This document shows positions 1 to 12,289 of a DNA stretch of 64,000 bases, piece by piece. Below the pieces are notes generated by a model. It saw only the letters and a list, made by a program, of their open reading frames with translations, was not told where the DNA came from and made no database searches. The stretch's first letter is position 1; each line of letters starts with the position of its first letter. Made by a program: the position numbers and the translations under genes. The DNA comes from Amphiura filiformis (lineage: Eukaryota > Echinodermata > Ophiuroidea > Amphilepidida > Amphiuridae), in the NCBI RefSeq assembly GCF_039555335.1, contig NC_092641.1:39078437-39142436 (forward strand), given 5' to 3'.

Positions 1-209
1 TCAGTTAGTAGTTAACAGAAATCTGCAAAAACGAACCCCCTAACTCGGAGGGCTGGCTACGGGCCTGAAGACTAATATATTACACTTACAGACACGGTTC
101 AACTGGCACCCCCGAGAAATTTGTGTATTGGGTTCAATCAATCCAATTTGATATCAAAGTAGGCTGAAATGTTGTGTTTTAGATGGCCAATTTTCACTAC
201 CGGTATAAT

Positions 210-1095
210 GTGTTACTTTCGGGGCCCATTTTTTTAAATTTGTTTTTAGTGAGTTGGAATCTGCATAGGTAGTATACTTTCTAAGCTTTTCTACCAAGGA
301 TGTATTTGCAAACACGTCTCTGAATTTTCTCAAGCTGGGCCACCTGATTATGAGTAAGACCAGAATGCCAAAGTGGGGCGGCATACTCTAAAACAGGGCG
401 GATGTACCCATGTACACCAATAACAACTTCTCGGGTGAGAGAGATGCTTCCTTCAGTTTGCGGAGCATGAAGAGTTTACGATTGGCCTTCGCATATACAT
501 GGAATCATCTTGTTCATCCCAACATAAATGGTTTTGGATCATAACACCCAGGAGTTTAACCTTCTCAACAACAGCTAATTTATGATAATCAATGGAAAGA
601 TCTACATGTGCATCGGGGTAGCTTTCTTGCCAAAATAAACTTGCATGGCCTGACATTTTGAAGGGTTCAACTTCAATTTATTGCTCTGAGACCACTCATT
701 CAGGGCATCAAGATTCCCTTGGATTGAACTATCATCACTATATGCCCGATTTTCACATTGTCAGGTCATTAACGTATTTCCAGACTCTATTGTTTGTATG
801 GACATCATTCAAGGCATAGTTGATCATGGCAAGAAAGGTTATAGGTCCCATGTTGGTACCTTGTGGAACACCTCCAGAGAGAGTAACCCATTTAGAAAAG
901 GTTTGCTTGTATTTAACCCTTTGCTTACGGGAGGAATGGAAATTAAGTCAATCACTCCACAATTGCAGGGAAGACACCCATCTTCAACAAATTGATGACA
1001 GCAATTCTGTGGTCTATCATGTCGAAGGCTTTGGTAGGATCAATGTTGGGGACATGAATAGTGTTCTCGACCTTATTCATGCTTTATATTTTGTT
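210..1095 (-). pseudogene. Decayed non-LTR retrotransposon reverse transcriptase fragment
   Basis: Minus-strand translation in shifting frames gives recognisable parts of a LINE-type reverse transcriptase. From about 1,095 downward there is a DPTKAFDMIDHR-like motif A, then SGGVPQGTNMGP (motif B, about 850-890), WKYVND (about 765-785) where the catalytic YxDD should be, NKLKLNPSKCQAM (about 640-690), VKLLGVMIQNHLCW (about 540-575) and the C-terminal YIRPVLEYAAPLWHSG (about 365-410). The order matches CR1/L2/Jockey-group RTs. Asp to Asn in the catalytic pair, frameshifts and missing 5' parts show it is dead. The RT homology stops near 1,095 at a hammerhead-like motif, suggesting a composite insertion. 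The exact clade cannot be fixed by eye. Confidence 0.8.
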
Positions 1096-1103
1096 GTCTG
1101 TCC

Positions 1104-1136
1104 CTGAAGAAGAGCAGTTTATCTGCTCGAAACGTC
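1104..1136 (+). ncRNA. Hammerhead-ribozyme-like core motif
   Basis: The core CTGAAGA (1104-1110) is followed by a 6-bp stem GAGCAG/CTGCTC with a 5-nt loop (1112-1128), then GAAAC (1129-1133) and GTC (1134-1136). This is the order of conserved hammerhead elements: CUGANGA, stem II, GAAA, and the NUH cleavage triplet. Stem III would be minimal. Stem I looks weak, with only a GG/CC match visible. Minimal hammerheads of this kind are known from Penelope-like elements and retrozymes. It adjoins the RT fragment but lies on the opposite strand, so the association may be accidental. Activity is not claimed. Confidence 0.5.
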
Positions 1137-1174
1137 GGTTGTTTTTTTTCTGTTTTGTTGTTTGACTGCTATGT

Positions 1175-1432
1175 ACACAGTGATTTTCATCACTTCCAGT
1201 GTACTGTTTTCCTGACACTTTTGAGGGCTCTGGAATTGGCAATTTTTGGCCATCGAACTTTGCCTGTTTTTGTGCCTACTCTGTGGATGTTTGGTTTAGC
1301 GTGTCTGTTTATATGCACAGTGATTTTCATCACTTGTTCTTGTGCAGTTTTGTATTACCATTGATCCTTGTTGTTTTTGCAGGTTCAGCACTTCTGTGGG
1401 CCTTGGAACTGGTAATTTTTGGCTTTCGAACT
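1175..1432. repeat. Diverged two-copy tandem repeat
   Basis: A module starting CACAGTGATTTTCATCACTT and ending with a TTTTTGGC..TCGAACT block occurs at about 1175-1262 and again, diverged, at about 1316-1432. No credible coding frame is seen. From here to 2,270 I see only AT-rich non-coding sequence. Confidence 0.5.
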
Positions 1433-2479
1433 GTAATGGGATATTGAAAGGTATCTCTTTAATGCATAAAATAAAAACCACTGTCTACCAATTATTAGAA
1501 ACACCCCAATTATACTGCCCCAATTATGCAAATTAGGCCCTGTTAAAAACCCAGTGCACAGTCCAAGAAGTCATTCTGTGTGAGCTCTGTGTGGGCAAAA
1601 AGTTACCATTTGATACTGTGTGAGAAGAAATAATTAAGATTTTGAACTGTGTGAGGAACTTTGTGGATAACTAAAAACTGTGTGTTGAACTTGCAGCTGT
1701 GTGCTAGAAGAAGATTTTATATTTTGTGTTGTGCCTTGGCCAATACTGAGGTTTTGGTATTCTGTAGGCCCACAGTCTAGTATTACATTGCGATATTATT
1801 GGTTGTTAAGAGCCACTGTCTGTAAGATTCAGACTCTCAGACTCTCAGATTCAAGTGCATCATAAATTTTCTTTAAAAAAAATAGGATGATGCAACATTG
1901 TTCCAAGAAAATAACCCCAAAGTTTTAGCTTCCTCGCTCATTTCGTTTGTCCGCAAAAAAATAATGAAATTTTGGCCCCAAAAACATCGTTAAATGGTTT
2001 ATCATTTAGCAATGACTACAAAATTGTGCGCCAACATTGGCCCAGTAAATAGAAAACATTTTTTGAATCCTTCTATGGGTGTCATTACAATTACACAAAA
2101 AATGGTTGGGTTACCATTGGCGCGTCGTAATAAACAAGTTTAAAATATTAGTGAAAAGCGCCCTCGTGTTGTTTTCTGTGGCTTGAAACTTGTTGCGCCA
2201 TTAAGCACCCATATAAAAAGCAAGCTGAAATGGATAAACTAATTATTTAGAAGCAAATGCAAATGCAAAATTGATGGGTGCTCGTTGGCGCTAGAAGAAA
2301 ATTGGGGTCAAAGGTCAAATTTTCTTATTTTGTGCCATTTTCACGCCTCATTAATTTTGTGCGCCAAGGTCAAAGAACATTAAAAGTGGTGTTCAGTAGT
2401 AAAGAAACTATAACTCTAATAAAAGAAACAAAAACAAGCTTGGGTCCTGTTGGTTTAGTATTTTTAATGATTTTCTAAA

Positions 2480-4075
2480 TATCATCCTAAAGCCTAGTAA
2501 ATAGTAAATAATAGACCAAATAGGGGTTCCATCAATATTCAAGCATCCACAACAGGACGTGCCAACAGGTACCCATGGTGTTTTTACTTCATTCACCATA
2601 TTTAAGTGCTGTTATTTACATTCATATAGAAATTAGTTTGGGCTCATGTTGGCACAAGGATATTTTAGGGGTCAAAGGTTAATCCAAAACCATAAAATGC
2701 TGCTTTATGATAGTTCGTGCAACCAATATGCAATCTTCAAGCATCCACTACTAGATGTGCCAAAGAGTACCCATAATGTTTTTACTACAATCAGTTTATC
2801 TAAGTGCTGTTAAATTAATTGCATTTATGTAGAAATTAGTATGGGTTCATGTTGGCGCAAGGATATTTTTAAGGTCAAAAGGTTAATCCAAAACCACAAA
2901 ATGCTACTTTTTGATAGTTCCTGCAACTAATACGCAATCTTCAAGCATCAACTACTAGATGTGCCAAAAAGTACCCTTAATGTTTTTACTTCAATCAGTT
3001 TATCTAAGTGCTGTTACTTGCATTTATGTAGAAATTTATTTGGGTTCATGTTGGCGCAAGGATATTTTAAGGGTCAAAGGTCAATCCTAAAGTCAAGAGC
3101 AATTTTTTTGCCAGTTCGTGCAACTGTGAAAATGTGCGCAAACATTGCCCCAATTTCTACCACAAATGGAGTGTATTGTTGTTGAAGTCATAACAATGGG
3201 ATGCCCATGGCACAGTGATATTTAAGAATATAACACTTTAATTTTGTTGAATGCAGAATGTGTATAAATCGAAACTTTTACCCTGCATTTTCAGATCATG
3301 TGACCAAGTTGAAAGTACACATTTTAAGTTTTCATGGTTTACAAAAATATTTAGGAACTCAAAAATATTATAAGCCTGCACATGTTATAAGTATATTGAT
3401 TCATTGCAGTCAAAATGCAATATTGATCTTCATATATAATAATATTAAGCTTGTAACTTCTGCAGTTTAAATAAATATGCATAAGTTGGTCACATATTTG
3501 TAATATTTGGCTCTTTAAATATTCAAAAGATTTCATATGTCAATATTATCCCAAGGACTTTTATGAAAAAATGTAATAAATCGAGTTGGCATAGGTTATA
3601 GGTAGTGAAAAAATTATGGGATCTTGTTGTCATTGAAATTACCAAGACTCAAAGAATGCAATTTGTCATATTTTGAGTTTTTTGTATTGACCTTTGACCC
3701 TCAGAATATCATTGCGCCAACATAAGCAGCTATAAGCCCAAACATATTCCTACAGATATGCAAGTAACAGCACTTGGATAAACTAAATGAAGTTATAACA
3801 CCATGGGTACTTGTTGGCGCATCGAGAAATGGATACTTGAAGATTGCATATTGGTCGCATAAACTAACACAAAAGTAGCATTTTGTGATTTTGAAGTGAC
3901 CTTTTGACCTTAAAATATCCTTGCGCCAACATGAGCCCACACATATTTCCACAGAAATGCAAGCAACAGCACTTGAATAAACTAAATAAAGTTAAAACAC
4001 CATGGGTACTTGTTGGCACATCTAGTAGAGGACGCTTAAAGTTCGCATATGGTCATTTTCACAGTAAAGGATGTA
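2480..4075. repeat. Composite inverted/tandem repeat with about 200-bp modules
   Basis: Modules of about 200 bp containing GGCGCAAGGATATTTTAAGG, a GGTCAAAGGTCAA word, a CTACTAGATGTGCC word and TAAGTGCTGTTA are repeated in tandem at about 2480-2647, 2648-2848, 2849-3050 and partly from 3051. Reverse-complement copies follow at about 3690-3890 and 3895-4075. The 3110-3690 centre is unique AT-rich DNA. This looks like a foldback or MITE-derived composite. The small ORFs across it are not conserved between modules. Confidence 0.75.
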
Positions 4076-4335
4076 ACTTTTGATTTTTAGGGTCAAAATT
4101 TCAAACCACTTAAATATGTTTCTGTTTACTGAAATCATGCATAGAAGCAACTTAAATTCCAGTAAAATAATGTTTCAAGGCTTACTTTTTGATTTCTAAT
4201 AAAAAATTTGACATTTCCATAACATTTTGGTTAAAATCTAAGAAAAAATGTATTTTACATAACCTCAGAAAATTATGACATGAAAGCTGGAATACATGTT
4301 AAATCCCATTCCAAAGTAAGTCAATGGCCAAAGGG

Positions 4336-4751
4336 GGGGGGGCAAGCGTTTTTTGGCAGACCATTTTGAGAATTCACCCCCCAGGGGTACATATAATTAT
4401 TGCACCACCCCTTATTCAGCAACTGTTTGGTCTTAAATGGACAGTGGTGTCATATACAGGAAAGAGGAAAAAGTAAAAAATATTATAAAATATTTCGCCA
4501 CCCGAGGGTGACACTCATTAATTTCAACCTATTCTTTTATTATTTCTGATAGACTCGAAAATTTTATGCTGGATAATTGCTTCGCAAAAGTGCATTCGTC
4601 AAGATAATTGCACTTGACCGTGCTATTGCATTTAGCTCTCCAGCCCCGGGCTCCAGCCTAACGGCTCTCGAGCTAATAACAATAACTCTACGCTCTTGTG
4701 CGATTATCTTGACTAATGCACTGTTGAATTAGTCTTTTTAGATCTTGTAGT
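4336..4751. repeat. Direct repeat copy 1 (about 415 bp)
   Basis: Nearly identical to 5553-5969, from GCAGACCATTTTGAGAATTC through the GCTCTCCAGCCCCGGGCTCC block to GTTGAATTAGTCTTTT. It is a dispersed non-coding repeat duplicated within 1.2 kb. Confidence 0.85.
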
Positions 4752-4754
4752 AAC

Positions 4755-4852
4755 CAGTAAACATACTTATGAGACTATTTTTGTCAGTGTAATTACTAGT
4801 CCTTATGTAGGCCTACATTATGGTCCAAAAATGGTCTCATAAGTATGTTTAC
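4755..4852. repeat. Small inverted repeat (foldback)
   Basis: TAAACATACTTATGAGAC near 4757 is matched by its reverse complement ending at about 4852. The 18-bp arms enclose about 55 bp with a TAGGCCTA word. A miniature foldback element is likely. Confidence 0.6.
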
Positions 4853-5032
4853 TTTCTTTACAGGTGGCGCTAGATGTAGGCGCATAACCTTTTCATGATA
4901 AAATCCTCCACTTTCTTGAATTTCTTCACTGTGGCCGCATCATCCGAAAGTGATGGACGTCCCATAGAACATCGATATAGCTCCTTCGCTTCTGGGTGAT
5001 GTCAAAAACTTTTGGATACCCCCTCGTATAAC

Positions 5033-5131
5033 CCGACATTTTAATGTTATTAAAACGTTTTTACCGAAACCAAAAGCCAAAATACAACTTATTTAAAACG
5101 TTTTTAAAACGTTTTCGTGTTTGCTGGGTAT
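5033..5131 (-). repeat. Fragment of the GCAAACAC-ended DNA element
   Basis: Carries ATAACCCGACATTTTAATG, a run of AAAACGTTTT words and the terminal GTGTTTGCTGGG. It is the reverse complement of the end of the element at 26962-27656. A solitary end of a non-autonomous DNA transposon. Confidence 0.65.
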
Positions 5132-5416
5132 ATACAATTTATTAGTGTGATAGCTAGCTGTTGGTATTATTCAGGACTACTAGCATTATAATAATGTTTT
5201 GTAAGAAATACTAATAAATGATCCCATCAAAGTATAATCATAGATTCAAGGATTCATTCAAAAATAAATAAATATACATGTATATAAATTTATTTAAATA
5301 AAATACTATTATTGGTGAACCATGGAATGGTTTCAGTCTAGTCTACCTTACTTACGAGTATAAATATACTTCCTTACTTTTACTTAGGGGTGGTGCAATA
5401 ATTATGTGTACAGGGG

Positions 5417-5575
5417 GGTGAATTATAGGGGGGCAAAGATTTTTAGCAGGCCAGAAAAGGGGGGGCAAGCATTTTTGGCAGGTCAAAGGGGGGTCAAGCG
5501 ATTTTGGCAGGTCGAGGGGGGGCAATGATTTTTGGCATGGCCAAAGGGGGGGAACAAGCGTTTTTGGCAGACCAT
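5417..5575. repeat. Short G-rich imperfect tandem repeat, about 32-bp unit
   Basis: Five imperfect copies of a GGGGGGCAAGCATTTTTGGC-type unit run into the second copy of the 415-bp direct repeat. The proline-rich minus-strand frame across it is an artefact of the repeat. Confidence 0.7.
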
Positions 5576-5969
5576 TTTGAGAATTCACCCCCAGGGGTAC
5601 ACATAATTATTGCACCACCCCTTTTCAGCAACTGTTTGGTCTTAAATGGACAGTGGAGTCACATACAGGAAAGAGGAAAAAGTAAAAAATATTATAAAAT
5701 ATTTCGCCACCCGAGGGTGACACTCATTAATGTCAACCTATTCTTTTATTATTTCTGATAGACTCGAAAATTTTATGCTGGATAATTGCTTCGCAAAAGT
5801 GCATTCGTCAAGATAATTGCACTTGACCTTGCTATATTGCATTTAGCTCTCCAGCCCCGGGCTCCAGCCTAACGGCTCTCGAGCTAATAGCAATAACTCT
5901 ACGCTCTTGTGCGATTATCTTGACTAAATGCACTGTTGAATTAGTCTTTTCAGACCTTGTAGGTAGGCC
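5553..5969. repeat. Direct repeat copy 2 (about 415 bp)
   Basis: Second copy of 4336-4751, with a few substitutions and small indels. From here to about 7,500 I see AT-rich non-coding DNA with no supportable gene. Confidence 0.85.
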
Positions 5970-7520
5970 TAACCAGCATAAACAGGATCAGGATCTATCT
6001 CAGGAACATGCACAACCGGATGTACATGTAGTCGTTCCTGAAACCGAGATCCGTTTCCTGAAATCAGTACATTCTTTCAAAAGACCTTTATGAAGTTTTA
6101 ATAGAAATGTTTAATTTTTGAATGAAGATTTCATAGAATGATGATAATACAGGACATAAACGTAAAAATATTTTTTAAATATAGGCTTACAGCTTGTATT
6201 GATGAAAATAGGCACATGAAGAATTACAGCGTTTACTCAGTATATTTCTCACTTAGAATAACTAACACAGTAACCATGGTAACACAACTGGTCGAATTTT
6301 AGCGTTACGTTGCACTTTGTTCCATTCAACTCTGAAACAATGCAGTATTTACTTAGGCATGACATAATGTAAATTACATACTGCGTGTGTACTTTGTGAG
6401 ATTTTAAAAATGGACCAAAGTGCAACTTTCAAAACTGCATTTTGTGTGACCGAAAGAAAAATATTTGACATTGTAAATATTGGAGTAAGTTTGTAAAACA
6501 AATTAGTTTTAAACAACTTTTTGAGTTATTCTAAAGGGAGAACATTATCTGATATACAATTGTCACTGTAAATTAATACAATAATGTCATTTTAAGAAGG
6601 GGTACTACACCCATTGATTTTTTTTTTGCATTTTGTTGCATTTTGTGAAGAAATTACAAACAAAAATTGGACAAAGTGGTATGCAAAATGAAGGGGCAAA
6701 TCTTCTCGTTTTATTGGTGGCATCGGTATCAATGTAGCTTACATGCTTTTGAATATAGAACCCAAAAGGAGGTACATCACTTATGATTTAAATTCACTTC
6801 ATTTTGGAAAGCTTACTATCAACGGATTTCGTTAAAATTTTGGATATGTGTTGCTAACACATTAGGGAAATAATGTTAATATGTAAAATGGGAATAAGTG
6901 GTCCCTGATTTCTTTTATGACTTCATGAACTTGGTGCTCCAAAACTATCAAAAAACGAACCGGTTAAAATGCTTCTATTTTCAATGTCGAGCTATATTTT
7001 GTATTTTGAACTTGCAACACTATGTCACTGAAACTTTAATTAAGCCATAGGTAGCAGGTTACCACAACCACACTACAGCAATGTTGAAAAAGATTGTATT
7101 TTTTATCACCTATACCACCATATTAGGTAGTTTTCCGTAAGTTTCATTTTTGTGATTTTGGTAACTATTTTATATTTTATTTGCCCAATCCAACTCAACT
7201 AGGCAATCTAAATTGTACTCACCATTTACATCCCAAGGTATTTTAGTATATCCACCTCACACATTTCCATTATATATCCAGTAACAGACAAAATATCAAA
7301 ATTGATGCCTCATTATGACATGTATGATATCACAGACTATCACATGTATTCAAAATTGATGCCTGAATTTGACCTGAACCAATTGACCTATAACCTGACC
7401 TTTGATGACCTTATAGCCTTTTTAAATCTCTTTTCCCAACAACATATTATAGAAGATATAATATATAGTTAATCAAAACAGCTGAAGATAGTGCTCGATA
7501 CTATTAGATAGTAGAGCGTG

Positions 7521-7685
7521 TAATAAAATACATAAAACAACGTAATTATGTTATAACAGCATGATTTATTACTCGGAGTTTCACGCCTTCAGATATTTAT
7601 CTGATGATCGCCGTTTTAGGCGTGAAACTCCGAGTAATAAATCATGCTGTTATAACATAATTACGTTGTTTTATGTATTTTATTA
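7521..7685. repeat. Perfect 68-bp inverted repeat (cruciform-capable)
   Basis: The left arm 7521-7588 and right arm 7618-7685 are exact reverse complements, separated by 29 bp that contain a smaller TCAGATA/TCTGA hairpin. The arms include GTTATAACAGCATGATTTAT and a GGAGTTTCACGCC word. A diverged single-armed relative, TATAACAGCGTGCTTTATTG, occurs at about 39,000. Perfect arms suggest a recent foldback insertion. From 7,690 to 10,100 nothing else is supportable beyond AT-rich DNA and a small hairpin near 9,170-9,208. Confidence 0.9.
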
Positions 7686-10105
7686 TAGAAGATACATACA
7701 TGGTGTAATATTAAATTGTCTATGTGGAAGAGATTATTTAGGCCTATTTAATTTATTCAGTGTTATAATCAGTGAGTATATTTCTATAGATAGTATAACA
7801 AAGGATTTAATGTATTCTATTCATGTAGTCTACTTCAACTACTTGAACATGTTCAATAGAATAAATTATGGTTTGTTATGAAACACACATCTCAGTTACC
7901 AGGATACAGTAAACAAAAAAAAAAATATATAGGGCTAAAATGATTTTCTAAAATGGTTTAAAACCACTTTTTATGTAGAGATATTTGATAAGTTCAGGAC
8001 ATGAGATGATGAACATATTATATACTTTATAAAAAAAAAAAAAAAAAAGAAGATGGGTACTGATGAAAATCAGGGTATTAAATCGCCTTAAGCTAAATAT
8101 TGAAAGAAATGGCTTTTATTTTAGAATCAATGCCACTGCATAGTTTACTACGTTTTTCGCATGCTGTGACATTAAAGCCCAAAAACTTGTACAAAGAGCA
8201 ATTTCAAATTATGCATTCTAATATTTGGAAAACACATTTTCTAATCTTTTTCATAACCGATTATCTAAAAAACATAAAATATTAAAATTATGAGCTAACT
8301 TTTAGCCTATACTCAATATTTTGAATGCTGAATTTTGTGACTGCAATTGTAAGAAATCATACAAAATTGCATGTTTTAGCCCATTTGCCCTCATATTTGA
8401 AAAAGATTAAAATTGGACTTTTATTGCTAGTTAGAACTAAGAAAATTATTAGGATTTAGTTATGTTTCATTTGACAAAACAAGATAATTTTTTTTATTCC
8501 AAAAAAGTAGTGCAGTATTTTTTTTTTGAATCAGAATTAATGCCCAAGTGATTCCATACAGACCTTTATAAATGGTAGCTCATACGAATTTAGAAATTTA
8601 GCACTTGTCCAGTCCAGTAGCACATTTTAGGTGGGAAAACAGGGGGCTAGTTGCATGGATCTTACTTGCCCAGCCGGGAAATGTACGTAAACACCCCTTA
8701 TCTGGCACTGGAGATGCAAATTTTCATGATTGAGGCATGTAACTAGATGTACAATAAGCTCAACAATCCAGTTTTGAAAGTTAAAAGAGAATTCGACAAA
8801 GCGTTTTCGTAAAGATGGACTTTTTGGATCAAAGTTGAGCATGAGGGCGCTCTTTCAGATTTGTCGCAAACTTTCTATGTTTTACTAGTTTTTAGTTTAC
8901 TGAAGTAAAGAGGATCACAACCAAGGTCTGCTTAAGAAATTTGAGCCTTTTATCATGTTTCGTTTGTCCGTACCATCCTTTTGAATGTTGCCTACATTAA
9001 ATCCCTATTAAATACATAGAGAGGTCAATGAACTTTATTAATGTAGCAACAAGTAATTTTTAATTGTCTAATTAACAAATACTGAGGCAATGAATGCTAA
9101 ACATGATATCACTTGGCTGAGATCAAGTACAGAAACAAGTAGAAATCCATCAATAATGTTTATTGAAGATCATGTGGCGGTGGATCACCATCCTCCACCA
9201 CATGATCCTCCGCCACATGAGCCACCCCTGACTAATTAGACTTAACGAGTTACAGTAATTAGTACAAATGAAAATCATTAAGTTTTGTTTCAGAAATTGA
9301 AAGACCAATGCCTAAGGAAAAAATAGTACTAAACAAGCTCATAATAAATATCAAATAAACAAGCTACATGCATGTAAACACGTCTTGATGAGTAAGAATG
9401 CAACAGAGCCGCCCTTTTTAGGTGCCCAGTATAAAAAACATTATCCTTATGTACTTCAGTAAACTAACATACCCTGCAAAAATCACGACTTTAGGTGCTG
9501 TAGTTTTATCGAAATGTGAAATTTTGAATAAACCGCAGGAACCGTCGCTTTATTATTACGATGGGAATATCGAACGTGTACACGATGTGCATAACACAGT
9601 ACGTACATGGCGAGCGGGCAGTCGTGACATATCAAAAGAGCCGACACGACTCACGTTCGAATGAGTGGCCCGCATTGGCGACATATGCGCCCGGCATATG
9701 CGCTGGTATTAAATAGCGATTTTCATTGCATTGCCTCGTCTGTTTGGGCCCAAATTAAAAGAGGACATATCTGACAATGAAAACTAACATTTTATACCAA
9801 AAAACTACAATTCTATTTCTTATGGAAATGTTATAATACGGCTACTGTGGTTTACATTGGTGTGTTGCGTGTTGTTTGTATTTTACCCGACCGCTTATCC
9901 ACAAGTACAGACTTGTTCATGATGCACTATCCGAAGGTATGGGGTTCAAGTCCCCGCACAGGCACGTATGTGATAAGTTTTTTTCCGCTGGTTTACCTGC
10001 TTATGCAATAAGATGATGTGCTGGTGTGCGATATATGCGGTTCTTCTTTCCCGGTCCCCTGTATATAAAGGTTTTTTTAATCCACCTACGCTTAATTTTT
10101 ATTTT

Positions 10106-10565
10106 TTACATACTACATATGAACGCAGCACATAGCACAAGCAATACCATCAGATTGACACAACATAGTGTTGAAGTTATGGCTCCGTTTCCGTTCGACG
10201 TATTAGTTGAAGTACTTCCTTTTGAACCCGCCTTTGACCCGGCTTTTGACACCGTCCCATCGCACCTATCTTCTGAACAGTAACATGTGGTCCCATCTAC
10301 TGCTTGACTGGCACCAAGAAAACTGAGAGTTTTGAAGACTGTTCCTAAGATATCATCGGGGATGTCTTCTGCCTCGTAACAACCATTTTGTGGGACTGCA
10401 TTGTTGTCAAAGACTGCACAGGAACGGTAGGTTCCAGCGGCTGTCTGTGGATCAACTGCATAAATGAATGAATAAATAATTTATTCCAGCGAAAACGTGA
10501 AAAAATGGCAATTTTTAAATTTACCATTTAAAAAAATATCATTAATAATGTAAAAAAATGAAAAA

Positions 10566-10598
<33 letters not shown>

Positions 10599-11763
10599 GT
10601 GCTTATGTTCTAACATGCATCTTCAGACAAATTTTATACAGTATATGGTCGATTCCAAAAATGCCACTTTTTAGAATTACCATTTAAAAAATATCATTAA
10701 TAAAGAGAATTGATTCATTCGTATTGAAGATATACATTTTTTCCCCAAATAATGAATCAAACAAACAAACAAAGCCGTATGAAATATTGCACTTCAAAAC
10801 TGTAACATAAATTTACTCACACAGTGGTGGGTCAACTGTGACGGAGCCTTTGAAGACCTGACATTTACCAACTTTACCATCAGGTATCTGGCAGGGTTCG
10901 GTCCCTATTTTCGTCTTATCTAATTCTATACAGGCATCATTAGAATGCGTATCGCCAACACCCAGAGAGTTGCATGAATAACACTCTAGACCAGACACTG
11001 TTGGGAAAAAGAAGACCAGAAAAGAAAATGCAAAAATAAAATCACAATAGTACTACAGACTGCATTATCAGAAAAAATAGGTGTTATCATGCGCCGCGTA
11101 CTATTTGAGTCACTTGAAATTAATAATAATCATGATTATAGTCAATGGAGGAGGAACCGGGGGACCAAGGGAGACTTTTGTCGACCGGGGAGGGGCGGCC
11201 CCTTTAATCAAACCCATAATGTGCTGTGTGTCACCTGTCTGGGTGACCATAAATAATCATTTCTCTATTGTAGACCCTGAAAGAAAGTGTAAAAATGATG
11301 CACCAAATGGGTCAAGCTTTCCGTGCCATGTGCTTTCGTATGATGACGCAATCGCATCACGTGGATTGCTGCTGTAGCTTTTTGTGGCTTTTGGGTAAGT
11401 TATAGAGTTTACGAAACTGGTGCACCGGTATATACAGGTACGTAGTAGTCAGAAGCCAAAACATCATTAAAAAAGTATTCATATATATATAACACCCAGA
11501 GCTGTAACATTATACATGATTACAATATAATTCCTTTATTTTCCTTTCCTTTCTCTCTTTCTCTCTCCCCCACCTCTCTCGCTCGCTCCCTCTCTTACTC
11601 CCTAACCCCTCCGTCTTCAAACTCTCTTTCCCCTCCCCCCTGTCTCTCAGTTGTTTTTTGATATCCGGGAGGCGCGCGCCGGTTCAAAAGAGACTGTATT
11701 GGCTATTGAGCAAATCATACCTGTAACTAAAGAAGTGAGTAAACCAGTCAGGAAGAGCAGCAT
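10106..11763 (-). CDS. LU-domain (Ly6/uPAR-like) GPI-anchored protein, copy 1, three exons
   Basis: Spliced minus-strand gene. Exon 1 is 11721-11763 (ATG; signal peptide MLLFLTGLLTSLVT; donor GTATGA). Exon 2 is 10821-10997 (acceptor CCCAACAG; LECYSCNSLGV; donor GTGAGT). Exon 3 is 10106-10455 (acceptor TATGCAG; stop TAA). Phases agree at both junctions, giving 189 residues. The mature part has 10 cysteines ending in TCYCSEDRC, as in three-finger LU domains, although the usual final Cys-Asn is Cys-Asp. The C-terminus is a Ser/Thr/Gly-rich linker plus the hydrophobic tail NLMVLLVLCAAFIC, a likely GPI signal. This predicts a secreted, membrane-anchored protein with unknown ligand. Intron 1 holds a pyrimidine tract (11531-11650). 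A second copy lies at 17131-22695. Confidence 0.85.
10561..10597. repeat. (AAAT)n microsatellite in intron 2 of LU copy 1
   Basis: About nine AAAT units just upstream, in gene orientation, of exon 3. It is the short counterpart of the long array at 17472-17614 in the second gene copy. Confidence 0.9.
11531..11650. repeat. Pyrimidine-rich tract in intron 1 of LU copy 1
   Basis: An almost pure C/T stretch on the plus strand built from CTCTCTTTC and CTCCCTCT words. Mirror-type polypurine/polypyrimidine DNA can adopt triplex structure. No coding potential. Confidence 0.7.
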
Positions 11764-12000
11764 GGTACCACAATATTTGGTCTGGTAAAACAATCAATAT
11801 AGTACATGAATGGTTAACTGTAGTTTGGAACCACTGCCTATTCCAATGGCGGATGAAGAGTGCAGCTCTCAACGGCTAATGAGCGGATGTAAATGATTGT
11901 ATTATTCCAACGCAGAGCGGTAAACAGGATGGTGCTGAACACGTCATCATAGGTCAAATACTAACTGGCCAATGTGTTCGTGGTCAGTTAGAACACAAAT
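11764..12000 (-). promoter_or_regulatory. Conserved upstream region of LU copy 1
   Basis: This stretch matches the region upstream of LU copy 2 (22696-22990). Shared words include GTTTGGA.CCACTGCCTATT, CAATGGC.GATGAAGAGTGC, GAGCGGATG and ACTGGCCAAT (an inverted-CCAAT-type box near 11970). Conservation of duplicated flanks is expected from a segmental duplication, so promoter function is only inferred. No clear TATA box was identified. Confidence 0.45.
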
Positions 12001-12289
12001 CCTGGAAATAAAAAGCCATTCGGTTGCTGTTGCCTCCGGAAATATTATGCTGTTCAGGGATTATCACCCGCTCAGGTGACAGAACCACACTAATTGATAA
12101 GAATGGCAATTTAATGATAATGAAAACTACAAACAATATCCAAATACTAGATCGAAGGTGTCTAGGCAGATGTCTTCTACTAAATCTATGGTGTCATCAT
12201 CATCAGTCGGCTGCGGAGCAGGCGACTACAAGCTTTCTCCAACTAATGCGATCTTGGGCAAGCGAAACAATTTTGTTTGGCTGCAGCTT

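Noticed and set aside
4870..5000. Possible transposase fragment (MGRPSLSDDAATVKKF on the minus strand)
   Set aside because: Too short and interrupted, with no family signature I can name with confidence.
5352..5588. Proline-rich minus-strand frame
   Set aside because: Translation of a G-rich short tandem repeat.
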